Of a stretch of 64,000 bases of DNA, positions 53,240 through 61,211 are shown one piece after another; the first letter of the stretch is position 1; the number at the start of each line of letters is the position of its first letter. The position numbers and the translations under genes are program-made. A model generated the notes under the pieces. It worked only from the letters and a program-made list of their open reading frames with translations. It searched no databases and was not told the origin of the DNA. The stretch is from Alloprevotella sp. Lung230. GTDB lineage: Bacteria > Bacteroidota > Bacteroidia > Bacteroidales > Bacteroidaceae. The stretch lies in NCBI RefSeq assembly GCF_014385435.1, contig NZ_JACSUD010000005.1, positions 1-64,000 on the forward strand, given 5' to 3'.

Positions 53240-54079
53240 TTATACATTTTGAGGTGTCTCGAGTAGATCCGGATGTTGTGTGAGTGCATTAAACAGAAGT
53301 TCAAGATCTATTTGAGTGTTTTGAAAACCATCGCCACGTGTAATGAGTGCTGTTCCGGCCAAAGAGGGTTCGGCATAGAGGGCATCGCTGATATCTTGCC
53401 CATAGGGACGTTGCTCAAACCGCAATTGTTCACAAATGTGAGCCGTGGTATCGTTGATTAAGAGACGTTGTCCTTCAAGCATCAATACGCGGTCTATGAG
53501 TGTTTCGACATCGTGTACTTGATGAGTCGAGATGATGATGGTTCGCTCATCAGTCATATGCTGAGAGATAACTCGACGGAATTGTGTTTTTGAAGGAATA
53601 TCTAAACCATTAGTGGGCTCGTCCAGCAGCAGAAGGCGGGTATTGGTGGCGAGGGCAAAACTCATAAATACCTTTTTCTTCTGACCCATCGAGAGGGCTT
53701 CAAGTTGTAAATCGACTGGGAGTTCGAAGTCGCGGAGCGCCTGCTCGAGAATCTCGTTTGAGAACTTAGGATAGAAAGGTCGGTTGAGCTCTACAAAGCG
53801 AGAAAGGCTTATGTTGGGTAGTTCAAACTCTTCAGGTACAATGAACATCTCTTCTTGTACTTCAGGGCGGCGTATTTGGGTTTCAATCCCTTTATATAAA
53901 ACCTTCCCTTGTTGTGGATGGAGTAGCCCTGCTATAAGATAAAGTAAGGTGGACTTTCCTGTGCCGTTCTTTCCAAGTAGCCCAATGATATTGCCTTCTT
54001 CAAGATGAAGTGAAAAGTTGTGGAACACCGCCGTCCGCCCTGCGCGGTATCTGAAGGTGAGGTCTTTTATGTCTAACAT
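53240..54079 (-). CDS. YtrB-like ABC transporter ATPase
   Basis: A 279-residue ATPase. Walker A is GLLGKNGTGKSTLL (about 33-46), the signature is degenerate LSMGQKKKVFMSFALA, Walker B is LLLLDEPTNGLD, and the switch is ISTHQVHD. The MGQ signature is usual in the ABC-2 type exporter branch. It is first in the nine-gene run and has its own promoter at 54129-54160. Confidence 0.92.
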   Translation of the reverse strand: MLDIKDLTFRYRAGRTAVFHNFSLHLEEGNIIGLLGKNGTGKSTLLYLIAGLLHPQQGKVLYKGIETQIRRPEVQEEMFIVPEEFELPNISLSRFVELNRPFYPKFSNEILEQALRDFELPVDLQLEALSMGQKKKVFMSFALATNTRLLLLDEPTNGLDIPSKTQFRRVISQHMTDERTIIISTHQVHDVETLIDRVLMLEGQRLLINDTTAHICEQLRFEQRPYGQDISDALYAEPSLAGTALITRGDGFQNTQIDLELLFNALTQHPDLLETPQNV

Positions 54080-54128
54080 GGCGCTGAAATGTTAAGGGGT
54101 TTCTGTGTTATAGTTTTGTATTACACTG

Positions 54129-54160
54129 CGAAAGTAGGAAGGTTTCAATTAACCACCAAA
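54129..54160 (-). promoter_or_regulatory. Promoter of the ABC/GntR/efflux run
   Basis: On the minus strand TTTG, 20 nt, then TACTTTCG (one mismatch to TAnnTTTG). It lies about 50 bp before the ATPase start. A GntR site probably overlaps, but no clear palindrome was found. Confidence 0.6.
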
Positions 54161-54456
54161 CAAAATCATAAGAAAATGATATAGAACCCCAAGAATTAAC
54201 TTCTGTTTGAAATTACTCCAGTGCTATTCCAACGCTGAACGATGTAGAGAAGAAAAGGAATAGAGAGGTATTAAAGGGGTACAAATGTTTCAGAAAAGAA
54301 TGTCTTTGAGGACAAATATCCTTGAGAAGCACTCAAAATTCCACTTTTTTGAAAAAAACTTAGTGAAACATTTTGTGGAGTCGAAAAAAAACTATTCCTT
54401 TGCACTCGCAAACAAGAAAGCAACACGACGTCACTTCTTGCACTGCGAAACCATTT
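54161..54456. other. Non-coding leader region before the tRNA cluster
   Basis: A+T-rich and without a convincing gene; a 64-codon open frame runs into tRNA-Asp and is rejected. It contains the tRNA promoter at 54372-54402. Confidence 0.6.
54372..54402 (+). promoter_or_regulatory. Promoter of the tRNA cluster
   Basis: TTTG (54372-54375), 19 nt, then TTCCTTTG (54395-54402), followed by CACTCGC. This form is usual before Bacteroidota tRNA genes. The start of transcription is expected near 54408, about 50 nt before tRNA-Asp. Confidence 0.7.
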
Positions 54457-54533
54457 GGTGCGTTAGTTCAGTTGGTTAGAATACATGCCTGTCACGCATG
54501 GGGTCACGAGTTCGAGTCTCGTACGCACCGCCA
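54457..54533 (+). tRNA. tRNA-Asp (GTC)
   Basis: The acceptor arms GGTGCGT and ACGCACC pair perfectly. The anticodon loop CTGTCAC gives GTC, the T-loop is GTTCGAGTC, and the CCA end is encoded (54531-54533). All arms fold normally. Confidence 0.96.
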
Positions 54534-54556
54534 ACCCTCTCTATTGTAGAGAACAA

Positions 54557-54630
54557 GGTTCCGTAGCTCAACTGAATAGAGCATCTGACTACGGATCAGA
54601 AGGTTACAGGTTTGAATCCTGTCGGAATCA
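54557..54630 (+). tRNA. tRNA-Arg (ACG), copy 1
   Basis: Acceptor arms GGTTCCG and CGGAATC (with one G-U pair), anticodon loop CTACGGA (ACG), T-loop GTTTGAATC. CCA is not encoded. ACG should be edited to inosine by TadA to read CGN codons. Confidence 0.94.
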
Positions 54631-54662
54631 CTCTTCTTTGTCTGAGAAGTAAAATGAAAGAC

Positions 54663-54736
54663 GGCTTCGTAGCTCAACTGAATAGAGCATCTGACTACGG
54701 ATCAGAAGGTTACAGGTTTGAATCCTGTCGGAGTCA
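54663..54736 (+). tRNA. tRNA-Arg (ACG), copy 2
   Basis: Identical to copy 1 from the D-arm to the T-arm, but the acceptor arms are GGCTTCG and CGGAGTC. Position 3-70 changes from U-A to C-G, and position 5-68 becomes U-G. It is a recent tandem duplication with a compensated acceptor change. Confidence 0.94.
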
Positions 54737-54744
54737 CTTTGAAT

Positions 54745-54788
54745 AAGCAACCGCGCTAAAACGAATGTTTTGGTGCGGTTGCTTGATT
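54745..54788 (+). terminator. Terminator of the tRNA cluster
   Basis: The arms AAGCAACCGC (54745-54754) and GCGGTTGCTT (54775-54784) are exact complements with a 20-nt loop, followed by GATTTG. Confidence 0.8.
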
Positions 54789-54853
54789 TGTATCCTATTG
54801 TCCCCTATTGTCTCCCCCTCAAAGAAGGTCGACTGTGGATAAGACTTGTCTTC

Positions 54854-54881
54854 CTCAGAGATAGTTTTTTCTATCTCTGAG
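54854..54881. repeat. Perfect 11-bp inverted repeat around T6
   Basis: CTCAGAGATAG (54854-54864), TTTTTT, CTATCTCTGAG (54871-54881). A third ATCTCTGAGG follows at 54893-54902. It may be a transcription stop or a binding site in the intergenic repeat region. Confidence 0.7.
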
Positions 54882-54928
54882 AGAGTTGTATTTATCTCTG
54901 AGGTAAATTTCCCTACTTCCTTTCGTTT

Positions 54929-55177
54929 TCCCTCGCGCGTACGCGCGCGTCACTACATGAAAGTTTTGTTTTTTGCCTTCACTGCCTTCACCAAAAGGCA
55001 TAAACAGCTGTAAATAAGTGAATTGTCGATGAAGGGAAAGCTCGTGAATGAGGTGAAGGAGAAACTACCTCTTGCCTTCACCCGCAACCTGCTGTCTCTC
55101 TGTAACTTACCTATCTGGGTGAAGGAGTGAAGGCAAAATACACATACTATTGTAGGGAACGCGCGCGAGGGAGAGGA
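54929..55177. repeat. Imperfect long inverted-repeat region with CGCG ends
   Basis: The left end is CCCTCGCGCGTACGCGCGCG; the right end is AACGCGCGCGAGGG. Further in, TTTTGCCTTCACTGCCTTCA (about 54968-54987) is opposed by the reverse complement of CACTCCTTCACC-type sequence (GGTGAAGGAGTGAAGGCAAA, about 55119-55138). The centre has two more TTCACC/GGTGAAGG blocks. No gene is inside. It may be a mobile-element remnant or part of an insertion region beside the tRNAs. Confidence 0.6.
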
Positions 55178-55193
55178 GAGCCTCTTTCATCGT

Positions 55194-55243
55194 GCAAAAA
55201 CACAACGTGCCCTCTTGCGCCATACAGCGAAAGAGGGCACGTT
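55194..55243 (-). terminator. Terminator of the mrp/DUF2582 end of the minus-strand run
   Basis: The arms AACGTGCCCTCTT (55204-55216) and AAGAGGGCACGTT (55231-55243) are exact complements. On the minus strand the stem is followed by GTGTTTTTG. Confidence 0.85.
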
Positions 55244-55263
55244 GAAAATAGGAAGCACTGCAG

Positions 55264-55467
55264 CTATTTGAGTTTGACGGTGATGTCTTTCTCAATTTCT
55301 GCTGTTTCGATTTTCTCTTCGCGAAGCAACCAACCCAGACCGAGGAACAAGTCCTTATCGGTCAGTTTTCCGCATGCTTTTTTCAATTCTTTGCCTGTGA
55401 GCGTACCCTTTTCATTGAGTGCGGTCCAAATCTTTCCGGCAATTTCACCGGCCTTAATGGTAAGCAT
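55264..55467 (-). CDS. Small winged-helix protein (DUF2582 family)
   Basis: A 67-residue protein, TIKAGEIAGKIWTALNEKGT and KELKKACGKLTDKDLFLGLG being typical of the DUF2582 winged-helix family of Bacteroidota. It may bind DNA, but no target is known. The frame is open upstream, but the ATG at 55467 gives exactly the family length. A CATTTTTG box upstream on the minus strand (about 55505-55512) may be its own promoter. Confidence 0.85.
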   Translation of the reverse strand: MLTIKAGEIAGKIWTALNEKGTLTGKELKKACGKLTDKDLFLGLGWLLREEKIETAEIEKDITVKLK

Positions 55468-55598
55468 AGTTGTAAATAGAATTAAAGAATGGATGATTTC
55501 GCTTGCAAAAATGAAAAAAAACGGGCAAAATGAAAAACTTTTGTGCGAGAAAACGACAAGTTGGCTTGTTCGAAGGGTGAGTTTGTTACCCTTAGTCG

Positions 55599-56702
55599 TC
55601 ATTTTGTGGTGATTTCCACGATTTTAGTGGGGGCGAGTTCGTGGTTGCGGCGGTCGGTGGCTTCGACAACAGCAGTGGCCAAGGCGGCAAAGGCTTGGCC
55701 AGTCATACTGTCGGGCCGGAGCGCAACAGGCTCACCATTGTCACCGCCGTCGCAGATGCTCTGTACGATGGGGATTTGTGCCAAGAGGGGAGTGTTGAGC
55801 GATTCGGCCAGTCGGGCTGTCCCTTCACGCCCAAAGATATAGTAGCGATTTTCGGGCAGTTCGGCGGGAGTGAACCAAGCCATGTTCTCCACGAGTCCGA
55901 GGATGGGGACGTTGACCTTTTCATTGCGATACATGTCGATGCCTTTGCGGGCATCGGCCAGTGCCACTTGTTGCGGAGTGCTCACGATGACTGCTCCCGT
56001 GATGGCAAGGGTCTGAAGCAAGGTGAGGTGGATGTCACTGGTGCCGGGAGGGGTGTCGAGGATGAGATAGTCGAGTTCGCCCCAGTCGGCATCGGCAATG
56101 AGCTGTTTGAGAGTATTGCTGGCCATCGAACCGCGCCAAAGGGTGGCTGTTTCGGGATTGACAAAGAAACCCACAGAGAGGAGTTTTACTCCATATTTGA
56201 GCGCGGGAATGAGAAGCTGACGGCCTTCTACCCTGTGGGCGTAGATTTGTTCATTCTCGAGAGCGAACATTTTTGGCATCGAAGGGCCGAAGATGTCGGC
56301 ATCGAGCAACCCCACGCGGTAGCCTTGTGCCGCAAGTGCCACGGCAAGGTTGGCCGAAACGGTACTTTTGCCAACTCCCCCCTTGCCGGAGGAGACAGCA
56401 ATGACGTTTTTAACTTGAGGTAGGAGTTTGCCTGGTTCGGGGCGTTCGGCCTGCTTGTATTTTGGGGTGATGGTGAGCTGCACTTCGGAGTCGACCTCGC
56501 GGAGAATGGTGGATTCGATGGACTTAAAGAGACTCTTCATGAAAGGATCGGGGTTCTTCTCGAAGATGATAGAGAAGCTCACTTTCATGCCATTGATGCG
56601 GAGGTCATCCTCCACCATACCGGCTTCGATGAGGTTTTTGCCATTACCAGGGTAGCGCACTGTGGCGAGGGCATCAGTGATGAGTTTGGGGTATAATGTC
56701 AT
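55599..56702 (-). CDS. mrp: Mrp/NBP35-type Fe-S cluster carrier ATPase
   Basis: A 367-residue protein with an N-terminal MIP18/DUF59 domain (about 1-85) and a P-loop domain. The deviant Walker A is SSGKGGVGKST (104-114), followed by LLDADIFGPSMPKMF and LILDTPPGTSDIHLTLLQ. It carries Fe-S clusters to apoproteins. The C-terminal CxxC that bridges the cluster in E. coli ApbC is absent: the region reads VENMAWFTPAELPENRYYIFG, a form I recall from other Bacteroidota. Confidence 0.92.
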   Translation of the reverse strand: MTLYPKLITDALATVRYPGNGKNLIEAGMVEDDLRINGMKVSFSIIFEKNPDPFMKSLFKSIESTILREVDSEVQLTITPKYKQAERPEPGKLLPQVKNVIAVSSGKGGVGKSTVSANLAVALAAQGYRVGLLDADIFGPSMPKMFALENEQIYAHRVEGRQLLIPALKYGVKLLSVGFFVNPETATLWRGSMASNTLKQLIADADWGELDYLILDTPPGTSDIHLTLLQTLAITGAVIVSTPQQVALADARKGIDMYRNEKVNVPILGLVENMAWFTPAELPENRYYIFGREGTARLAESLNTPLLAQIPIVQSICDGGDNGEPVALRPDSMTGQAFAALATAVVEATDRRNHELAPTKIVEITTK

Positions 56703-56759
56703 GTCTATTTTGAGTAAAAAGATTTGCAGAGAGAGAGGGAGCGTTAAGCGGTGCGGAGG

Positions 56760-57062
56760 TTATGCGTTGTAGTCCACTACCACGCGGGTGTCGGTAACAC
56801 GTTTAGCATAGTCGGCAATGACGAGATGCTTGGGATGGTTGGCGTAGCGTTGTAGGGCTTCGATATCATCGACGACGACGGTGAGTACGAGATGGAATGA
56901 GGCTGGGGTGTGTAGTGTATCGAGTCCGCACTCTAAGCTGCGGATTTCGGGAACTACCTCCACAAGGGCATCAAGGTGTTGTTTCATCCATACTGCGTGT
57001 TCTGTTGCGGTGCGACCTTCTGCACTCTCTTTGAAACGCCACATTACAATATGTTTAATCAT
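56760..57062 (-). CDS. Dabb-family alpha-beta barrel protein
   Basis: A 100-residue protein with the stress-responsive Dabb (dimeric alpha-beta barrel) pattern: IKHIVMWRFKE at the N-terminus, PEIRSLECGLD, DIEALQRYANHPKHLVIADY, and a C-terminal VVVDYNA. Such proteins form dimers; their function in Bacteroidota is unknown. It lies between trmB and mrp. Confidence 0.88.
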   Translation of the reverse strand: MIKHIVMWRFKESAEGRTATEHAVWMKQHLDALVEVVPEIRSLECGLDTLHTPASFHLVLTVVVDDIEALQRYANHPKHLVIADYAKRVTDTRVVVDYNA

Positions 57063-57089
57063 AATCTTTTATCAAGTTATACAGAATAC

Positions 57090-57866
57090 TTACCTACTTG
57101 TTTCCAATCCCGATCGCTTGCTGCGATTATAGGAGCGATAGGAGTCGAGTTCGATTTCCACATCGGGCTCTACGAGAGTGCCCGCTTGTGGGAGATGGAA
57201 CTTCAAGTATTTGATGTTCAGGCCTCTGTCAATCCATTGCTGCTCGTAGTAAGTACGGATGCCCAAGATTTGGCGTACTTCATTGTCCTCTTCTGCCGCA
57301 AGAGTGTGGTAGAGATTGTCCGTGCGAAACTCTACAGGGAGATGGTTTTCCTGCACCATAAAGTCGGTGTAGGTGAAGAGGAAGTTGGAGTCGGTCTTGA
57401 GATGAACCAATCCGTTGTCGCGCAGGAAGTGACGATAGCGAGCCAAGAAGTGGGTGGAAGTGAGCCGTTTGGTGACTTTCTTCATCTGTGGGTCGGAGAA
57501 AGTGAGCCAGATTTCAGACACCTCATCCGATGCAAAAAACTTGTCGATAAACTCAATGTGGGTGCGCAGAAAGCCCACGTTCTTCAACCCTGCCTCTTTG
57601 GCTTCGGTGGCGCCGCTCCACATCCGTGCCCCCTTGATGTCCACACCGATGAAGTTCTTGTCGGGGAAGAGACGCCCAAGTCCTACGCAGTATTCACCCC
57701 GGCCGCAGCCTAATTCAAGTACGATGGGGTTGCTGTTGTGGAAAAACTCCTCGTGCCACTTACCATAAAGTGGGTGATTCGGTGAGGAGGGCGTTTGAAA
57801 GGGGGCTTCGACAACGTGGTCGTAGGTGGCCATTTCGGCAAATTTAGAGAGTTTATTTTTGCTCAT
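57090..57866 (-). CDS. trmB: tRNA (guanine-N7) methyltransferase
   Basis: A 258-residue enzyme making m7G46 in tRNA. The motifs are [42 protein letters not shown] (family DPWPKKRH replaced by [10 protein letters not shown]), and [13 protein letters not shown]. Its first codons overlap the stop of xseB by 14 bp, so translation is coupled. Confidence 0.93.
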   Translation of the reverse strand: MSKNKLSKFAEMATYDHVVEAPFQTPSSPNHPLYGKWHEEFFHNSNPIVLELGCGRGEYCVGLGRLFPDKNFIGVDIKGARMWSGATEAKEAGLKNVGFLRTHIEFIDKFFASDEVSEIWLTFSDPQMKKVTKRLTSTHFLARYRHFLRDNGLVHLKTDSNFLFTYTDFMVQENHLPVEFRTDNLYHTLAAEEDNEVRQILGIRTYYEQQWIDRGLNIKYLKFHLPQAGTLVEPDVEIELDSYRSYNRSKRSGLETSR

Positions 57867-58053
57867 GGTCGAGTATCTTCTGAACGTCTGTTTGTACTTT
57901 CTGGAGTTGGTTTTTGCACTGCGCCAGGAGGATTTGGGCGCGTTTGAGTTGCGTGGTGAGTTGGTCTATTTCGAGTTCACCGCGCTCTACGGCGTTGACG
58001 ATGCTGTCGAGTTCGGCCAACGCTGCTTCATAGGAGAGAGAGGCTTTGGGCAT
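57853..58053 (-). CDS. xseB: Exodeoxyribonuclease VII small subunit
   Basis: A 66-residue coiled-coil protein. [20 protein letters not shown] and [19 protein letters not shown] are diagnostic of XseB. It binds XseA in excess to make the single-strand exonuclease. It starts 5 bp after xseA and overlaps trmB by 14 bp. Confidence 0.93.
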   Translation of the reverse strand: MPKASLSYEAALAELDSIVNAVERGELEIDQLTTQLKRAQILLAQCKNQLQKVQTDVQKILDHEQK

Positions 58054-58058
58054 AAGGC

Positions 58059-59372
58059 TTATTTTGAGGAGGTATAAAGGAGTTCGCTCACCACTTCGCC
58101 ATCAATCAGCTGCGTGCGAATCCGACAGTTCTTTTTGAGTTGTCGAACAGAGCGCACCACTTGTCCTTCTGCATCGAACGTGAGGGAGTAGCCCATACGG
58201 AGGATGCGTTCAGGGTCGGCCATGCGAAGGGCCGTGTCGAGGCGTTCGAGGTGGTTCGCTTCGTTCAGAAAGCGATGAGACAAGGCGGTGTGGAGGCGTG
58301 CGGGGAGTTGCTGCAAGGAGAAATCTGCTTGCTGCAGTTTTCGAGCCACAGAGATTTGCAGACGATGAGTGGCTTGTTGAAGTTGCTTATGTTGATACAC
58401 CACGAAATGATCGGCGGCCTGCTCGTAGCGATGGGCCATGCGATCGAAAGCATATTGATGCTGCTGCAAGTAGCGATGGGTTGCGGTGATGAGGCGTGTC
58501 GTAAGGGTCTCTAACCCCTTCGTCTCTTCTTGCATCTTCTCGATGAGGAAAGCCGCAACAGCCGTTGGCGTCTTGAAGCGAGTGTGTGCCACAAAGTCGA
58601 TGACTGTGTCGTCGCGCTCGTGTCCGATACCGGTGAAAATGGGAAGTGGGAATTGTGCTACGTTGGCAGCGAGCAAGTAGGTTTCGAAGCCGTTCAAATC
58701 GCTCGAAGCCCCTCCTCCACGAAGGATGGTCACGCAGTCCCATTGTTCGTGCTCGGCGGCAATGGCGTTGAGCGCGGCAATGATACTCATTTCTACATTT
58801 GAACCCTGCATCGTGGCTGGGAAGAGGCGGGTGTGAAAGAGAAATCCTGATTGCTCAAGTTGGTGGACAAAGTCACCATATCCCGCCGCACCTGCTGCAC
58901 TAATCACGGCAATGCGCATCAGTGGTCGAGGCAGCGGCAGTTCTTTGTTGAGGGTAAGCACCCCATCGTCTTCAAGTTGATGAAGAATTTCCTGCCGCCG
59001 CCGTGCTACCTCACCGAGCGTATAGGTGGGGTCGATGTCCAAAATCGTGAGTGTGTAGCCGTAGACTTCATGGAAGGTGGGGCGCACCTCGACAAGCAAC
59101 TTCATGCCGGCTTGCAGATGCTGCCCCGTAGTGTTGAAAAACTTCGGGATAATCGTTGCTGCTGTCGTGTGCCAAATGTTGCCACGGGCTTTGGCGAGAA
59201 ACCTCCCACCTACTGCCGATTCGTCTTTTTCCACAAACTCCACGTAGTAGTGCCCATTGGACGCCTGTCGAATCTCGGAGAGTTCGGCCATCACCCACAC
59301 TGCCTCAGGAAGGGTGAGGACAAGGGCATCGCGCACCAAGCGGTTGAGTTCGAATAGGGAAAAGGGAGACAT
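58059..59372 (-). CDS. xseA: Exodeoxyribonuclease VII large subunit
   Basis: A 437-residue catalytic subunit. An N-terminal OB fold (LTLPEAVWVMAELSEIRQ) is followed by the nuclease domain with IAVISAAGAAGYGDFVHQL, the VTILRGGGASSDLNGF block, and TGIGHERDDTVIDFVAHTRFKTPTA's catalytic core (GHERDDTVID). A long helical C-terminal part binds XseB. It degrades single-stranded DNA in repair. Confidence 0.95.
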   Translation of the reverse strand: MSPFSLFELNRLVRDALVLTLPEAVWVMAELSEIRQASNGHYYVEFVEKDESAVGGRFLAKARGNIWHTTAATIIPKFFNTTGQHLQAGMKLLVEVRPTFHEVYGYTLTILDIDPTYTLGEVARRRQEILHQLEDDGVLTLNKELPLPRPLMRIAVISAAGAAGYGDFVHQLEQSGFLFHTRLFPATMQGSNVEMSIIAALNAIAAEHEQWDCVTILRGGGASSDLNGFETYLLAANVAQFPLPIFTGIGHERDDTVIDFVAHTRFKTPTAVAAFLIEKMQEETKGLETLTTRLITATHRYLQQHQYAFDRMAHRYEQAADHFVVYQHKQLQQATHRLQISVARKLQQADFSLQQLPARLHTALSHRFLNEANHLERLDTALRMADPERILRMGYSLTFDAEGQVVRSVRQLKKNCRIRTQLIDGEVVSELLYTSSK

Positions 59373-59402
59373 ACGTGCTGAGATTTTAGAATTTTGAGAT
59401 CA

Positions 59403-60779
59403 TCACTTGGTCTTGTTTCCTAAGTTTTGATAGACTTTCCACAAATCGGGAACACCATAGCCATAGATTTCATTGGGGTGGGCGTAGTTGCTTCCACTCT
59501 GCTGAAGGAGGGCGATGACTTCTTGGGGGGAAAGGGTAGGGGCAGCCTGCCAAAGACAGGCCACGGCACCGGCAAGAATTGGGGTCGCAAAGGAGGTGCC
59601 GTTGGCCATGGACACACTACCCGTCCCATCGATGACAGCGCTGTTGCTCCCCATAGCCATCAAGTCGGGCTTGATGCGCCCATCAGCCGTGTAGCCCACG
59701 CCGGAAAAAGTGCTGTTGTGCCTCTCTCTGTCGACAGCGCCCACGGTGAGGATGTCGTGTGCATCGCTGGGAAAGGTGATTTTTTTCCAAGTGTCCTCAC
59801 CTTCGTTGCCGGCAGCGTTGAGCAAAAGCAAACCACGACTTGCGGCCAATGAAGCTGAGCGCGAGTTGAGCTCTGTCTGCCCGTCCAACCACTCATACTT
59901 CAACTCGATGCGAGGAGCTTCGTAGAGGTGATAGCCCAAAGAGGTGGTGACGATGTCTACCCCCAGCGAGTCGGCATATTCGAGGGCTGCACACCAGTTG
60001 TCGGCTTCGCCACGGTATTCGATGGCGGTGTCTTCGCTTTCCAAAAGGTAGAAAGCGGCTTCCGGGGCTGTGCCCACAAGCCGGTGGGGCAGATTGGTCG
60101 CTATGCAGGAAAGCACCATCGTGCCATGTACGTGATCGTCGTAGACCGAAGAACCTGGACGTGCAAAATTGCGTGTACCTAAAATTTTTGTAGATTGAAA
60201 GGCGGCAATCGTGTCCGTGTTGTAGAAACCTCCATCAATGACGGCTATCGTCATACCTTGTCCGCGAAATCCTGCTTCGTGGAGTGGACGCAGGTTGAGC
60301 ATATCGGTCTGCGCAGCGCCTGCCCCATAGAAATCCGACACTTCAAATACCCGATCTTTAATCTGTGATTTGCGGTCGTGAGGTGAGGTGGTCGGTGGAG
60401 CAAAGGAACTGTCGTAAACCATTTCCGTACTCTTTACAAAGGGCAAGCGCCTCACACCGGTCAGTAGGGTAGTGTCGTTCACCTCGATTTGTACGGTGTT
60501 GTTCCATTTCGATAGGTTGAAAATGCGAACCCCTTGTTGGCGCAGGGCATCCAAATAATGAGGGGAAATGGGCAAATCGTGATGGTCGACACGAAGGTGG
60601 AACTTGGCTCTGCGTGCAATGGCTTTTGGCGACAGAAATTGTTCGGGATGCTTTACAGAAAAAGGAGTGCCCTTCTTGTCGGTGAGCGTTACGCGATAAC
60701 GGTAGATGGTGTGGTGTGCGTTTTGTGCAAGCGTTGTAAGCGACAATATAACAACAAGAGTGAAAATAAATTTTCGCAT
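59403..60779 (-). CDS. Secreted S8 (subtilisin-like) serine protease
   Basis: A 458-residue protein with a signal peptide (about 1-18) and an N-terminal prodomain-like part (about 24-150). The catalytic triad is complete: Asp182 in AVIDGGFYN, His219 in HGTMVLS, Ser396 in GTSFATPILAGA; the oxyanion Asn lies in NAAGNEGED. There is no T9SS C-terminal domain, so it may be periplasmic or released otherwise. It lies 30 bp before xseA, which looks like simple gene packing. Confidence 0.93.
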   Translation of the reverse strand: MRKFIFTLVVILSLTTLAQNAHHTIYRYRVTLTDKKGTPFSVKHPEQFLSPKAIARRAKFHLRVDHHDLPISPHYLDALRQQGVRIFNLSKWNNTVQIEVNDTTLLTGVRRLPFVKSTEMVYDSSFAPPTTSPHDRKSQIKDRVFEVSDFYGAGAAQTDMLNLRPLHEAGFRGQGMTIAVIDGGFYNTDTIAAFQSTKILGTRNFARPGSSVYDDHVHGTMVLSCIATNLPHRLVGTAPEAAFYLLESEDTAIEYRGEADNWCAALEYADSLGVDIVTTSLGYHLYEAPRIELKYEWLDGQTELNSRSASLAASRGLLLLNAAGNEGEDTWKKITFPSDAHDILTVGAVDRERHNSTFSGVGYTADGRIKPDLMAMGSNSAVIDGTGSVSMANGTSFATPILAGAVACLWQAAPTLSPQEVIALLQQSGSNYAHPNEIYGYGVPDLWKVYQNLGNKTK

Positions 60780-60865
60780 TATGAAAGGGAGAAAAGATGG
60801 ACTGTAAGTGAGGTTACAGAAGAAGATGATCGAGAAACGATTCTACCATGGAGAGCCAGCCCAAG

Positions 60866-61198
60866 TTATTTGGTTTGGCTATAACCTAAGTTTTTGAGTA
60901 AGTCGATGACACGCTGACGAAAGTCCCCTTGTACCAAAATCTCTCCATCTTTGACAGATCCTCCGACTCCACATTTTGTTTTGAGCGTTTTCGCAAGTTG
61001 GCTTAAATCACTTGAAGAGCCTACAAATCCTGAGATCAGGGTGACTACCTTTCCACCTCGACCTTTCTTTTCGATGCGGACACGGAGACGCTGTTGTTGC
61101 GTGGGGAGCGTCGCCGTCTCTTCTTCTTGTTGAAGCGCATAGTCGAAGTCGTTTGCAGTACTATAAACGATGCCGAGTCTTGCTTTCCAATCGGTCAT
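60866..61198 (-). CDS. SUI1/eIF1-like translation factor (YciH family)
   Basis: A 110-residue protein with the SUI1 domain: RLRVRIEKKGRGGKVVTLISGF, TLKTKCGVGGSVKDGEILVQGD and VIDLLKNLGY. The bacterial YciH branch is thought to modulate start selection or translation under stress. It starts 13 bp after the PstS-like gene. Confidence 0.9.
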   Translation of the reverse strand: MTDWKARLGIVYSTANDFDYALQQEEETATLPTQQQRLRVRIEKKGRGGKVVTLISGFVGSSSDLSQLAKTLKTKCGVGGSVKDGEILVQGDFRQRVIDLLKNLGYSQTK

Positions 61199-61211
61199 AA
61201 GCAGGATTTAG

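Noticed and set aside
54285-54479. 64-codon open frame before the tRNAs
   Set aside because: It runs across the tRNA promoter and into tRNA-Asp and has no family resemblance.
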